DNA of 42,989 bases from Treponema sp. (GCA_012516755.1 JAAYWE010000211.1:1-42989), one strand, 5' to 3'; counted from the stretch's first letter, positions 32,964 to 42,654 are shown. A program made the numbers and translations. The notes: generated by a model from the sequence alone, not told the origin.

Positions 32964-34683
32964 TATGGAACTCGATCCCGCAATTGCAAAGCTACTCGAA
33001 TATGCAAAAGAAAAAAAGACCATAAGTTTTGATGAGCTCTCTGATATGTTGCCTGAACAAATACTCAATTCGGATAAAATGGAAGCTATCATCAACCTTC
33101 TAGTAAACAACGATGTAAAAATAGAAGAAGAAGTCCAGATTGAAGAGGAAGCTCTTCCCAAACTCACTTCGATTCCCTTGAAGAGCAAGATGGTCTCAAG
33201 TGAAAAGGAGATATCAAGCGACGACCCAGTTAGGCTTTATCTGAGAGATATCGGGAGAGAAAATCTCTTAACTGCCGAGCAGGAAGTCGAGCTCTCGAGA
33301 ATGATGGAGCAAGGCGAGAATATAATCAAGAACACACTACGAAGATCCGGAATGCTTATCCCAGAGTTCCATCAAATAGTAGTTAAAGCGACTCGCAAAG
33401 AGCCAAAAGACATGTCTCTGCAAAAAAAGGAAAATACAGAGAAAATTGCAGAACGAAGAAGATTAAACCAATTTTATAGAGAGCTCATCGATTCAAGCGC
33501 CGCTGATCTTAGGTTCTATATCGAGTCTAAAAAGAACATAATCGCAAAAGGCGGGAACATCTTTGAAGATCCACATTTAATAAGGATCAGGGAACCTCTG
33601 CTTATAATTGTGAACGAGACTGATATTCATCCTGAGGAAATAACAATCTTTTCGGAGAAATTCATCGTTGCTGCAAGAAAGATCATCCGCTATAGAAAAG
33701 AGCAAGATAGAATACAGGGGATTTTGCAGGTCTCATCTTCCAAGGATCTAAGAACCCTTGGAAGAAATCTAACTATAAAAGAAAAACGAGAGGAAATTGA
33801 GCAACGCCTTGGCCTTAGCGCTGAAGAGATCAAAGATAAAATTCGACAGCTTCAAGTCAATGAGAAAAAACTGCAGGATATCGAGAATAATTTCGAGACC
33901 CCTATCGACGATATAATATCTATGGCTAGAGAAGTGAATCGTGGCCGAAAAATGATGAAGAGCGCAAAAGATAGGCTAATCAAGGCGAATCTAAGACTCG
34001 TTGTCTCGATAGCGAAAAAATACACTAATCGAGGCATGCAGTTCTTTGATCTGGTTCAGGAGGGCAATATCGGTCTTATAAAGGCCGTTGAGAAATTCGA
34101 ATATCGTAAGGGCTATAAGTTTTCTACCTATGCAACCTGGTGGATACGTCAGGCAATAACTAGATCGATTTCCGATCAAGCCAGGACCATAAGAGTCCCT
34201 GTTCATATGATCGAGCAGATAAACAAGGTTGTTAGAGAATCCAGACAGCTCATGCAGAAGCTCGGCCGCGAGCCTACGGATGAGGAGATCGCATCGCAAC
34301 TTGGCTGGGAGATTGAGAGAGTAAAAGCGGTAAAAAACGTGGCTCGTGAACCTGTTTCGCTCGATACACCAATCGGAGAAGACGAAGATTCACTTCTACA
34401 AGATTTTATCGAAGATAAAGAAGTAGAAAATCCAGCCGTTCAAACCAATTACAATCTGCTACAGGAGCAACTGCGAATGGTGCTCTCCACGCTGCCAAAA
34501 CGCGAGCAAGAAGTATTGAGAATGCGTTTTGGACTCGATGAGGGGTATTCATTGACATTGGAAGAGGTTGGCTTGTATTTTAATGTCACTCGTGAGCGCA
34601 TCCGACAGATAGAGGCAAAAGCTCTTAAAAAATTGCGACAATTCAAGCGAAGCCAGAAGCTTCGTGACTATATAGATCATTGA
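32956..34683 (+). CDS. rpoD: RNA polymerase primary sigma factor
   Basis: The 575-residue product is a group 1 sigma-70 factor. Region 1.2 is seen at DDPVRLYLRDIG, then a non-conserved spacer region. Region 2 contains NLRLVVSIAKKYTNRGMQFFDLVQEGNIGLIKAVEKF and YKFSTYATWWIRQAI (-10 recognition). Region 3 starts with RVPVHMIE. Region 4 is LPKREQEVLRMRFGL with the RERIRQIEAKAL helix-turn-helix (-35 recognition). I chose ATG 32956 because GGGAGGA lies 7 bases upstream. Its presence is consistent with the TTGACA/TATAAT-like promoters proposed elsewhere in the window. Confidence 0.97.
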   Translation: MNDMELDPAIAKLLEYAKEKKTISFDELSDMLPEQILNSDKMEAIINLLVNNDVKIEEEVQIEEEALPKLTSIPLKSKMVSSEKEISSDDPVRLYLRDIGRENLLTAEQEVELSRMMEQGENIIKNTLRRSGMLIPEFHQIVVKATRKEPKDMSLQKKENTEKIAERRRLNQFYRELIDSSAADLRFYIESKKNIIAKGGNIFEDPHLIRIREPLLIIVNETDIHPEEITIFSEKFIVAARKIIRYRKEQDRIQGILQVSSSKDLRTLGRNLTIKEKREEIEQRLGLSAEEIKDKIRQLQVNEKKLQDIENNFETPIDDIISMAREVNRGRKMMKSAKDRLIKANLRLVVSIAKKYTNRGMQFFDLVQEGNIGLIKAVEKFEYRKGYKFSTYATWWIRQAITRSISDQARTIRVPVHMIEQINKVVRESRQLMQKLGREPTDEEIASQLGWEIERVKAVKNVAREPVSLDTPIGEDEDSLLQDFIEDKEVENPAVQTNYNLLQEQLRMVLSTLPKREQEVLRMRFGLDEGYSLTLEEVGLYFNVTRERIRQIEAKALKKLRQFKRSQKLRDYIDH

Positions 34684-34695
34684 TAGAGGTGACCC

Positions 34696-35619
34696 ATGCC
34701 CATGAGAATGGATGATTTATTCGAGACTCTCAGGGAGTACCAAGAGCTGCTCAGCAATCGTGTAGAACTAGAAAAACAGCTGGAAGCCATGCCCAAGACT
34801 ATTGAGATCCAGAATCAAATGCTTTCCAGAGAAAAAAAATCCTTGGTGGATGCAAAAGAACAGTTTACTACGACAGAAGCAAATCTTAAGCAGCTCCGTC
34901 AGGCACTCGCCGAAGCAGAAATGAGGCGCGAAAATGCTGAAAGGCAGATGGACGGCATCCAGACTCAGCGAGAATATGATGCTGTAAACAAGGAAATCCG
35001 TGAAGCTTCAGAAAAAGAACAGGATCTTAGGCATCGAATCCAAGAAGAAGAACGCCGTTTTGCCGAGATCGATGATAGGTTGCATCGTATAGAGATCTCT
35101 GTTTCCGCTCTGGAATCCGAAATAGAGCAAAAACGAGCAGAGATAGACCAGAATAGTAAAGAGATTATCGAAGAGATTGAGAATCTTCGAACCAAGGAGA
35201 ATAGCCTGACTCAGGAACTTGAAGATGATTTGATGTTCAAGTTCGAGCGCATCATTCGAAGTAAATCAGGCATGGGCATTGTGCCGATCCATGGTGTTGT
35301 ATGCACTGGTTGCCACATGATTCTTCCCGCAAATTTTGTAAACGAGGTCCGTCAAGCTGATAAGATAGTTTTTTGCCCATATTGTTCGCGAATCCTATAT
35401 TATGAAGAGACGGAGATTGAAGGATCGATCGAAGAAATACTCACTGGTTCTCTTGTGGACTTGGGAGACGAAGATAGCGAAGATGCAGATGATGCTGAGT
35501 CGGAAGACGAATCCGAAGACACCTCGGATTCGTCTAAAAAAAGCTCTTCCAAAAAAAGAAAGAATCAGACTGAGCCGCTTATTGACAATGATTTTCTTAT
35601 CGATAATATGGAAGAATGA
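34696..35619 (+). CDS. Coiled-coil protein with C4 zinc ribbon
   Basis: The 307-residue product is an almost continuous coiled coil (about 5-185) followed by a zinc ribbon with VVCTGC and FCPYC (about 202-228). This is the family (DUF164/zinc ribbon) that includes Helicobacter FlgZ and chlamydial CdsZ, which act as chaperones or adaptors in some species; the role in spirochaetes is not established. The last 60 residues are an acidic run of Asp, Glu and Ser, then a Lys-rich patch. GAGG precedes the ATG. It follows rpoD by 12 bases. The end of the gene contains the promoter candidate for rnpB. Confidence 0.85.
   Translation: MPMRMDDLFETLREYQELLSNRVELEKQLEAMPKTIEIQNQMLSREKKSLVDAKEQFTTTEANLKQLRQALAEAEMRRENAERQMDGIQTQREYDAVNKEIREASEKEQDLRHRIQEEERRFAEIDDRLHRIEISVSALESEIEQKRAEIDQNSKEIIEEIENLRTKENSLTQELEDDLMFKFERIIRSKSGMGIVPIHGVVCTGCHMILPANFVNEVRQADKIVFCPYCSRILYYEETEIEGSIEEILTGSLVDLGDEDSEDADDAESEDESEDTSDSSKKSSSKKRKNQTEPLIDNDFLIDNMEE
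35582..35609 (+). promoter_or_regulatory. Candidate rnpB promoter inside the zinc-ribbon gene
   Basis: A perfect TTGACA (35582-35587) is followed after 16 bases by TAATAT (35604-35609, four of six). Initiation would fall near 35616, about 14 bases before the mature RNase P RNA. It lies within the last 13 codons of the preceding gene. Confidence 0.5.
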
Positions 35620-35629
35620 TTTTGTTTTA

Positions 35630-36034
35630 GGCGGGCTGGGTTGCCGCAGGTAATTCCTGAGGAAAGTCCGGGCTCGGAAGGGTTCGATGCCGGATAACAT
35701 CCGGGGCAGGAAGGATTTTCAATTCCGAATGCTCGGAACGCAAGTTCTCTCCTGTACAGAAAGTGCCACAGAGAATATACCGCTGCGCTAATACGCAGCA
35801 AGGGTGAAAAGGTGAGGTAAGAGCTCACCGCATTTCCGGTAACGGGAATGGCATGGCAAACCTCATCGCGAGCAAGGTCAAACAGCGATGGATGACCCGT
35901 CCAAGTCGCCATAAGCGACAAAATCGCGGGTAGACCGCTGGAATGCATCAGTAATGATGCATCGAGATAGATGGTAACCATGTTGAGAGCGCGAAAATCG
36001 CTCAGACATACAGAACCCGGCTTACAGGCCCGCC
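35630..36034 (+). ncRNA. rnpB: RNase P RNA (M1 RNA), type A, with downstream T-run
   Basis: The catalytic RNA of RNase P removes 5' leaders from pre-tRNAs. The ends pair as a perfect P1 helix, GGCGGGC (35630-35636) with GCCCGCC (36028-36034). Universal blocks are present: GAGGAAAGTCCGGGCTC (about 35659), an AGGGTGAAA region, GATAGATGGTAACC, and the closing CAGAACCCGGCTTACA. Length, about 405, fits the bacterial A type. Seven T residues (36035-36041) follow and probably mark termination. It explains the otherwise gene-free 437-base stretch from 35620 to 36056; the reading frames on either strand here are spurious. Confidence 0.95.
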
Positions 36035-36056
36035 TTTTTTTGATATATTATTTTTA

Positions 36057-36998
36057 ATGCTGGATAGATTCTTTAGAGGAAAAGCTCATCACACAAAAAA
36101 GAAGAACCCTTGGCTTTTCATAGCGATAGCATTGATTGCTGTAGGTGTTTTCCTTGGTTTCTATTTTGCCATCAGAGGCAGAAGTGCTAAGAATAGCATA
36201 TCCCGATCCGCTTTGGCTAAAGTCTGGAATTCCGGAAATAATATAGAACAGACACTGTCCGAAGCACAGAAAGCTATAGAAAGCTATCCTTTCGACGAAT
36301 ATTATCTTAGTATTTGCGGTATAGCATATTATTATTCCGCTCTCAACGCTCAGGAAGAGGAAATTCGACAACAAGAGTTGGAAGAAGCGGTTATTGCTCT
36401 CAGAAAAGCCCTCGCCGTTGGACTTCCCTCAAGGATGAAGGGACAAGTCTATTATATACTGGCAAAAGCTTATTATCAGAAAGGTGAACCATGGTTCGAT
36501 CTTGCTGAACGTTATTTCTTGCTTGCAAAAGAAAGCGGAAGCAAAGAGAAAGACATTCCACAGTACTTAGCAATCGTATATGCTGGCAGAAAAGACTATA
36601 GTCGAGCTGTTTCCTGGTTTGAACTAGCTCTTGAGAATAACACTTCTGACGCTCTTTTATTGTCAGCTGCCATAAGTTACATGAATACAGACCAGATTGA
36701 GAAGGCAAGAGACTTGCTTTTGCGCCTGGAGAGCTCGGCATCCGATGCAAAAATCAGACTCAAAGCTACGCTCTTGCTGGCTCAGGACAACTTCAATTCC
36801 GGCGATATTCAATCCGCACAGGATAGATATCAGGGAGTACTAAAAGAAGATCCGGTCAATGTGGACGCATGGTATGGTCTCGGCCTCATATATGCAAAGT
36901 TGAACGACCAGCTTGGTGCTCGGGCAGCTTTCAGAAAGGTTGTTCAAATCGACCCCAATCATGCGGATGCAAGAAAGCGATTGGCCGAAAAATTATAG
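36057..36998 (+). CDS. Membrane-anchored TPR protein of unknown function
   Basis: The 313-residue product has a short basic N-terminus, one membrane segment (about 19-40) and then tetratricopeptide repeats through the C-terminus. Examples are GQVYYILAKAYYQKGEPWF, YSRAVSWFELALENN and VDAWYGLGLIYAKLN ending AAFRKVVQIDPNHADA. This predicts a periplasmic, membrane-tethered scaffold. It starts 16 bases after the rnpB T-run with no Shine-Dalgarno sequence. mreB follows after 16 bases, so a role with the elongasome is a reasonable inference. Confidence 0.82.
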   Translation: MLDRFFRGKAHHTKKKNPWLFIAIALIAVGVFLGFYFAIRGRSAKNSISRSALAKVWNSGNNIEQTLSEAQKAIESYPFDEYYLSICGIAYYYSALNAQEEEIRQQELEEAVIALRKALAVGLPSRMKGQVYYILAKAYYQKGEPWFDLAERYFLLAKESGSKEKDIPQYLAIVYAGRKDYSRAVSWFELALENNTSDALLLSAAISYMNTDQIEKARDLLLRLESSASDAKIRLKATLLLAQDNFNSGDIQSAQDRYQGVLKEDPVNVDAWYGLGLIYAKLNDQLGARAAFRKVVQIDPNHADARKRLAEKL

Positions 36999-37014
36999 GA
37001 AAAGGAGAAAGGAA

Positions 37015-38049
37015 GTGGGTATCCTTGACATGTTCAGCCCTGATATTGGCATCGATCTCGGGACATGCAATACACTGATCTATATGAATGGCAAAGGCAT
37101 TGTGCTCGACGAGCCATCTGTAGTGGCGGTGGAGAGGGGGACAAACCGTATTGTAGCAGTTGGTACCGAAGCCAAGAGCATGCTTTCGAGAACCCCGACT
37201 GATATTATAGCAAAGCGTCCGCTGCGGGATGGTGTAATTGCCGATCCAGATATGACTGAAAAAATGATCAAATATTTTATTCAGAGGGTATTTCCCAAGA
37301 ACCTTTTTTTCAAACCAAGGATAGTAGTTGGCGTTCCAACATGCATTACAAAGGTCGAAGAAAATGCGGTTATAGACTCCACTTATAAGGCCGGTGCCAG
37401 AATGGTGAAGGTAATAGCAGAATCGCTTGCTGCGGCAATTGGAGCAGGCATTCCCATAACAGAACCTGCTGGGCACATGATATGTGACATCGGTGGGGGC
37501 ACTACCGAAATTTCGGTTATATCATTAAAAGGCATGGTAGTGACAAATGCAATTCGAGTTGGTGGCGATGAATTCGACGAAGCTATCGCAAAACACATTC
37601 GAAATATACATAACCTGATAATAGGTGAGCAGACCGCCGAGAGGCTCAAAATAGAAATTGGAAATGCAAATCCAGAAAGAACAATAGAAAAAATCGAAAT
37701 AAAGGGCACAGATGCAATCACTGGGCTTCCTCGCCGTTTCGAAGTCGATTCCGTAGAAATACGCGAAGCGCTAATGGATTCAGTAAATCTTATAGTTGAG
37801 GAAATAAAGAAAACGCTAGGGAAAACCCCACCCGAACTGGCATCCGACATTGTGGAACGCGGTATTGTGCTTTCGGGAGGAGGAGCTCTTCTTAAAGGAC
37901 TGCCAAAATTGATAGCAAAGGAAACCGGTGTTCCCGTAATTCTTTCAGAGCACCCTCTTGAATGCGTTGCCATTGGCGCTGGAAAGTATTTTGAGATTAT
38001 GCAGAAGAATATCGGAAGCAGCAGTGTTTACGAGAGTCTAAATCTCTGA
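37015..38049 (+). CDS. mreB: Rod shape-determining actin homologue MreB
   Basis: MreB polymerises on the inner membrane and directs lateral wall synthesis. From GTG 37015 the product is 344 residues starting MGILDMFSPDIGIDLGTCNT, the expected beginning. Landmarks are the phosphate-1 loop IGIDLGTCNT, VVGVPTCITKVE, the phosphate-2 loop CDIGGGTTEISV, and the adenosine motif GIVLSGGGALLKGL. I chose GTG because GGAG (37004-37007) lies 7 bases upstream and no ATG precedes the conserved strand without reading through the TPR gene. Confidence 0.96.
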   Translation: MGILDMFSPDIGIDLGTCNTLIYMNGKGIVLDEPSVVAVERGTNRIVAVGTEAKSMLSRTPTDIIAKRPLRDGVIADPDMTEKMIKYFIQRVFPKNLFFKPRIVVGVPTCITKVEENAVIDSTYKAGARMVKVIAESLAAAIGAGIPITEPAGHMICDIGGGTTEISVISLKGMVVTNAIRVGGDEFDEAIAKHIRNIHNLIIGEQTAERLKIEIGNANPERTIEKIEIKGTDAITGLPRRFEVDSVEIREALMDSVNLIVEEIKKTLGKTPPELASDIVERGIVLSGGGALLKGLPKLIAKETGVPVILSEHPLECVAIGAGKYFEIMQKNIGSSSVYESLNL

Positions 38050-38065
38050 TACTGGCAGGTTGAGC

Positions 38066-38944
38066 ATGAAGACTGGCAGCCAAATCCATGGACCTGCTCG
38101 AGCGATGCACAAGAAAGCTGGAATTTGTCTGGTGCTGTCAATTATTGTTCTATTTATATCAACAAAGACAATAGTCAAAGTGCCTGGTTTTTTCAATGGT
38201 TATATAATTGGAGGAATTCAAAAGGGCTTATCTGCAATTGGCTCCTTCTTTACTGGAACCATAGGTGCAGTATCTGAGCTTCGAAACATTGAGAGAGACT
38301 ATGAAGCACTACTGGAGAAAGTCCAGGATTATGAGCTAAAGGTACGAGATTACACAGCACTGAGAGAAGAAAATCAACGCCTCAAAGAGCTCTTAGGGCT
38401 TAGCACATTGCCAGATGCAAAGAAAATTGCTGCTCATGTCATAGCTAGAGATCCTACCAATATGTATTCCTCACTGGTGATAGATAAGGGATATATAAAT
38501 GGTATAAGGAAATATATGCCAGTTGTGGCTTATCAGAATGGTGTTGAGGGTTTGGTTGGTAAAATAATCGAAGTAAAGGCCTCGACAAGTATACTCCAAC
38601 CTCTCTATGATCAGCGATTCTTCGCAGCTGCCAGACTTGCAAAAACGCGTGCCGAAGGAATGCTAAATGGCCAGGGATTTCGGGATGTCCCACTTAATCT
38701 GCTTTATGTCCCCAAGGCCGAGGCGGATCTCCTCAAACGAGGAGATATCGTTGTTACCAGCGGCTTGGATGAGATCTTCCCATCAGAGATCATTATAGGA
38801 CGAGTGGAGGATTGGCGACTCAATGAACTCTCCAGCTCATTAGTGATAAGTGTGCAACCGGCAATTGACCTCAGCAGGATAGAGTATGTGTTCGCAATAG
38901 ATATTGAACCTCTTTCCTCGCCTAAAAAAGAGGCAATTCAATGA
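38066..38944 (+). CDS. mreC: Rod shape-determining protein MreC
   Basis: MreC is a single-span membrane protein whose periplasmic beta domain activates PBP2. The 292-residue product has a membrane helix at about 19-36, a coiled coil containing LRNIERDYEALLEKVQDYE and LREENQRLKELLGL, and the family domain with VIARDPTNMYSSLVIDKG and VEGLVGKI. ATG 38066 is used; a TTG two codons earlier and ATG 38105 are alternatives. The ribosome site is weak. It ends overlapping mreD by 4 bases (ATGA). Confidence 0.93.
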   Translation: MKTGSQIHGPARAMHKKAGICLVLSIIVLFISTKTIVKVPGFFNGYIIGGIQKGLSAIGSFFTGTIGAVSELRNIERDYEALLEKVQDYELKVRDYTALREENQRLKELLGLSTLPDAKKIAAHVIARDPTNMYSSLVIDKGYINGIRKYMPVVAYQNGVEGLVGKIIEVKASTSILQPLYDQRFFAAARLAKTRAEGMLNGQGFRDVPLNLLYVPKAEADLLKRGDIVVTSGLDEIFPSEIIIGRVEDWRLNELSSSLVISVQPAIDLSRIEYVFAIDIEPLSSPKKEAIQ

Positions 38945-39450
38945 AAAGTATCTTTATTTCAAGCATTGTTGCGACACTTATGCTTTTCATACAATCAACA
39001 TGGTTGTCGCGCGGGATTATCATGGGCATTATTCCTGATCTGGCTCTTGGTGTGCTTCTCTTTTGCTCTTTTATCAACAGAGAAGGGCAGGGTATCATTG
39101 CTTCATTCTTGGTGGGGATTGCGGCGGATATTCTCAGCGCATCTCCGCTCGGATATTATGCCTTTCTATATACAAGCTGTGGCTACTTTGCAACGCTTAT
39201 AAGCTATGTTACAGAGAAGGACATTTTTATTGTTCCTTTCCTTCTTGGAGCGGGAGCGACGATTATAATGGCGTTATTATCTAAAGTAATCTATCTTCTG
39301 TTTTCGGCTGGCATTCATTATTATCATATTTTCAGTATGGAATTCGGTATTGAGCTGATGTTGAACGGATTATTTACAATACTGCTGTTCTTTCTACTTT
39401 CTTTTATTAGGCAGTTGTTCGAGCATAATCCCAAGAAAGCTATGCCGTGA
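38941..39450 (+). CDS. mreD: Rod shape-determining protein MreD
   Basis: The 169-residue product is almost wholly hydrophobic with about five membrane segments. These include PDLALGVLLFCSFINREGQGIIASFLVGIAADILS with the typical PDL and G-x-x-x-D elements of MreD. MreD is a polytopic partner of MreC. Sequence conservation in this family is low, so the call rests on topology plus its position between mreC and mrdA. Its start overlaps the mreC stop, and the next gene follows after 28 bases. Confidence 0.88.
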   Translation: MKSIFISSIVATLMLFIQSTWLSRGIIMGIIPDLALGVLLFCSFINREGQGIIASFLVGIAADILSASPLGYYAFLYTSCGYFATLISYVTEKDIFIVPFLLGAGATIIMALLSKVIYLLFSAGIHYYHIFSMEFGIELMLNGLFTILLFFLLSFIRQLFEHNPKKAMP

Positions 39451-39478
39451 GCATTATCATCGCAAGAGGGCAGATATA

Positions 39479-41338
39479 ATGGCTATGCTTCCAAAAAAAA
39501 TCACACTTCGCATGCGCATTTTGAAGGCTCTACTGATATCGCTTCTATCTGTCTATTCAATAAATCTATTCTCTATGCAGATTTTGAGAAAAGAATTATT
39601 TGTAAGCGAAGCACAGCGTATCTCCATCCAATCAACAAGAATTCCTGCCCCCAGGGGCGAAATATATGATAGATCAGGACGAGATCTTCTTGCAGGTAAT
39701 AGAGAAGCCTATTCGGTATATATTACGCCTTCCGAATTACCTGATTCGAAAAAATCCGATGTTATTAAGAAACTCAGCCTGCTTTTGGGCATTCCTACAG
39801 AGGATATAGAGAGCAAGTTTCCTGATTTGAGCTTATATTCATATGGAAGAGTGGTGGTAGCCAAAAATGCAAGCCTGGAAGCCGTGACACAGATTGCAGC
39901 CAGAATCGATGAATTTCCAGGCGTTTCTTGGAGTTCTAAACCCCTTAGGAATTATGCTGATCTGAGATCGCTTTCTAATGTCATTGGTTATGTAGGAGCA
40001 ATCACTCGAGATGAATATAAACTGCTATATAATAAAGGCTATATATTAGAAGATCTTACCGGAAAAGCAGGCATAGAATTAGAGCATGAAGAACTTCTCA
40101 AAGGTAAGGATGGCTGGATATCTAAAGCCGTCGATGTTTATGGAAAAGATATTTCGAGCAATGCTGCAGAAATACAAGAACCGATTCCCGGTAAGCGATT
40201 GATTCTGAGCATAGACGGCAATATTCAAAGAATTGCAGAGGAAGCTCTTGGCTCTCGCGAGGGATCCATAATTGTACTTAAGCCATCGACAGGTGAAATT
40301 TTAGCAATGGTCACCTATCCTTATTATGATTCCAGAGTTTTCATGTCGGACAATATCGGAAAGGCATACATTGATCTTCTGAATGATCCAAAAAAACCTA
40401 TGCTCAATCGGGCCTATCAGTCATCCTATCCTGTGGCTTCGACATTCAAAACAGTCTTAACAGCCGGTATTCTCGAAGAAGGTTCAATTTCTCCAGATAA
40501 AAAAATCTATTGTAGCGGTGAGCTGATATATGGTGGTCGTTCATGGAGCTGCCATATTAAGAGGCCTGGGCATGGAGCTCTGGATCTTAAGAATGCCCTT
40601 GCACAATCATGTGATATCTATTTTTGGATTGCTGGTCGGGATTATCTAGGAATAGAGAATATTGTCAGTTATGCGCAAGATTTTGGCTATGGAAAGGCAA
40701 CCGGCATCGATTTGCCTGCGGAGAATGCTGGTCTTTTACCAACACCGACATGGAAAGAAGAAAAGTATAACGATACCTGGACACATGGCGATACCATGAA
40801 CCTCTCTATAGGACAAGGATATCTGTTAGCGTCTCCTCTTCAGCTCGCAAATATGATGGCCATGATCGTCAATGATGGAATCATTTATAAGCCTCATATT
40901 CTAAAAGAAGTTAGAGATCCGACTACAAGCGCTCTTATCGATGAAATACAGCCAGAAATCCTTCATCAGTCTTCAATTTCAGCCAAGACATTTGAAACTC
41001 TGAAATCTTATCTGCGCGATGTCATTGTCCATGGCACGGCTAGAGTGCCAATAAACACAAAAGTGGTTCAGGTTGCCGGAAAAACTGGAACAGCTGAAGT
41101 GGGTCTCAAGGATAGATGGCATTCATGGTTTGTATCTTATGGACCCTACGATGCGCCGGCTAAAGATCAGATAGTCGTGACCACCATGATAGAAGCCTCG
41201 AATCCTTGGGAATGGTGGGCTCCTTATGCTGCTAATGTAATCTATCAAGCAATATATGCTAATCAAAATGCCCATGACGCGGCGAAAGCTGTCGGGGTGC
41301 GTCTGGAGGGTTCTTCCTTGATAGGGAGAAGAGAATGA
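39479..41338 (+). CDS. mrdA: Penicillin-binding protein 2, elongation transpeptidase
   Basis: PBP2 cross-links peptidoglycan during lateral growth with RodA. The 619-residue class B enzyme has an N-terminal membrane helix (about 13-33) and the dimerisation/pedestal motif PAPRGEIYDRSGRDLLAGN. The catalytic set is STFK with Ser321, SCD with Ser377, and KTG at 535-537. GVSW and GYVG segments of the head domain are also visible. ATG 39479 is used, with MAMLPKK at the start; a second ATG two codons later is possible. The stop overlaps rodA by 4 bases. Confidence 0.95.
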   Translation: MAMLPKKITLRMRILKALLISLLSVYSINLFSMQILRKELFVSEAQRISIQSTRIPAPRGEIYDRSGRDLLAGNREAYSVYITPSELPDSKKSDVIKKLSLLLGIPTEDIESKFPDLSLYSYGRVVVAKNASLEAVTQIAARIDEFPGVSWSSKPLRNYADLRSLSNVIGYVGAITRDEYKLLYNKGYILEDLTGKAGIELEHEELLKGKDGWISKAVDVYGKDISSNAAEIQEPIPGKRLILSIDGNIQRIAEEALGSREGSIIVLKPSTGEILAMVTYPYYDSRVFMSDNIGKAYIDLLNDPKKPMLNRAYQSSYPVASTFKTVLTAGILEEGSISPDKKIYCSGELIYGGRSWSCHIKRPGHGALDLKNALAQSCDIYFWIAGRDYLGIENIVSYAQDFGYGKATGIDLPAENAGLLPTPTWKEEKYNDTWTHGDTMNLSIGQGYLLASPLQLANMMAMIVNDGIIYKPHILKEVRDPTTSALIDEIQPEILHQSSISAKTFETLKSYLRDVIVHGTARVPINTKVVQVAGKTGTAEVGLKDRWHSWFVSYGPYDAPAKDQIVVTTMIEASNPWEWWAPYAANVIYQAIYANQNAHDAAKAVGVRLEGSSLIGRRE

Positions 41339-42654
41339 AATTCCAGAATTTTAAAAGACTGTTTGGAGATATTGATTATTATCTACTTTTCTCATGCTTT
41401 TTGCTCTGCGCACTGGGAATAATAGCCATATATTCATCGGGGATCGATGCAGAAGGAGCCATTATTTCTAACGAATACCTAAAGCAAATCTTATGGTTTG
41501 GTATCGGAATCTTCTTACTAATTGCAGCAGCGCTTTTCGATTTTTCCAGATATAAGGATATTGTATGGGTATTCTTTGCTTTTGCAATATTGCTGCTTAT
41601 AATTACGCTGCTGGCAGGAAGAGTGGTCAATGGAGCCAGATCATGGCTTGGAATTGGCGGCATCGGCATTCAACCAGCCGAATTCACAAAAGTAGCAACA
41701 GTTTTGATGCTCGCACGCTACCTGGAATCCGCGGAATTTGATTCAAGCTTTAAAAAGCTCTTGATAACCGGCATTATTATGATTATCCCATTGGCCTTAA
41801 TTCTGGCGCAACCTGATTTCGGTTCCGCACTAGTATTTGTTCCTGCTGCTCTTGTAATGCTTACATTGGCGGATGTTGATTTTCGATATATTCTATTTGG
41901 AGTTTTATCGATATTTGGAGTTTTTCTATTTCTGAGTCTTCCATTGTATGCATCTAATCACCCCAACCCTGAAAATATCATCTACACTGCGATCACTCAT
42001 GAAAATGTACTGATTGCTATACTTATCTTTGTGCTTGTGATTTCGATCATTTCCGGAATCGGATGGCTTAAGTTCAAGAAGCGATACTATTACTGGTTCT
42101 CATATAGTATGGCCATTTTGGCCATTTCGATGATTGGAGCCGTTGCAGCTCATAGCATCTTAAAACCATATCAGATAATGAGGTTACTCGTATTTATCGA
42201 TCCTAGTATCGATCCAAAAGGCTCAGGATGGAACATTCTTCAGAGCATCACTGCTATTGGATCTGGAGGCTTTTTAGGGAAAGGGTTTTTACAGGGCACT
42301 CATAGTCATGCAAGATATATCCCACAGCAGAGCACAGATTTCATTTTTTCTATAATAGCTGAAGAATTTGGATTTATTGGTTGTCCTGTGCTCTTTATTC
42401 TATATGGAATTCTATTCTTTCGATGTGTTTTTCTCATAGAAACATGCAAGGATCGCTTTAGTCAATTCGTCATCGGAGGGCTGTTAGGCATATTTGCCTT
42501 TCATTTTATGATCAATATTGGAATGGCAATGGGAATAATGCCAGTAACTGGAATACCCTTGTATTTCGTGTCTTATGGTGGTTCGTCTCTCTGGACAGGC
42601 TTGATTTCTATTGGCATCCTAACCGGAATTTCTGCGCGCAGGTATTCCGCATGA
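41335..42654 (+). CDS. rodA: SEDS peptidoglycan polymerase RodA, with an internal insertion
   Basis: RodA is the SEDS glycosyltransferase that polymerises lipid II together with PBP2. Family motifs are NGARSWLGIGGIGIQPAEFTKVA, LAQPDFGSALVF, LVFIDPSIDPKGSGWNILQSITAIGSGG, and GKGFLQGTHSHARYIPQQSTDFIFSIIAEE. At 439 residues it is about 65 longer than E. coli RodA. The extra segment, about 205-270, contains two predicted membrane helices (226-245 and 254-272) before the family LKPYQ motif. The start overlaps mrdA (ATGA) and its stop overlaps the next gene. Confidence 0.95.
   Translation: MKFQNFKRLFGDIDYYLLFSCFLLCALGIIAIYSSGIDAEGAIISNEYLKQILWFGIGIFLLIAAALFDFSRYKDIVWVFFAFAILLLIITLLAGRVVNGARSWLGIGGIGIQPAEFTKVATVLMLARYLESAEFDSSFKKLLITGIIMIIPLALILAQPDFGSALVFVPAALVMLTLADVDFRYILFGVLSIFGVFLFLSLPLYASNHPNPENIIYTAITHENVLIAILIFVLVISIISGIGWLKFKKRYYYWFSYSMAILAISMIGAVAAHSILKPYQIMRLLVFIDPSIDPKGSGWNILQSITAIGSGGFLGKGFLQGTHSHARYIPQQSTDFIFSIIAEEFGFIGCPVLFILYGILFFRCVFLIETCKDRFSQFVIGGLLGIFAFHFMINIGMAMGIMPVTGIPLYFVSYGGSSLWTGLISIGILTGISARRYSA

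Noticed and set aside
35565..35981. 138-codon minus-strand frame
   Set aside because: It lies across RNase P RNA, whose structure and conserved blocks fully explain the sequence.
37383..37973. 196-codon frame opposite mreB
   Set aside because: It is a low-complexity Ser/Pro/Ile-rich shadow of MreB with no supporting signals.
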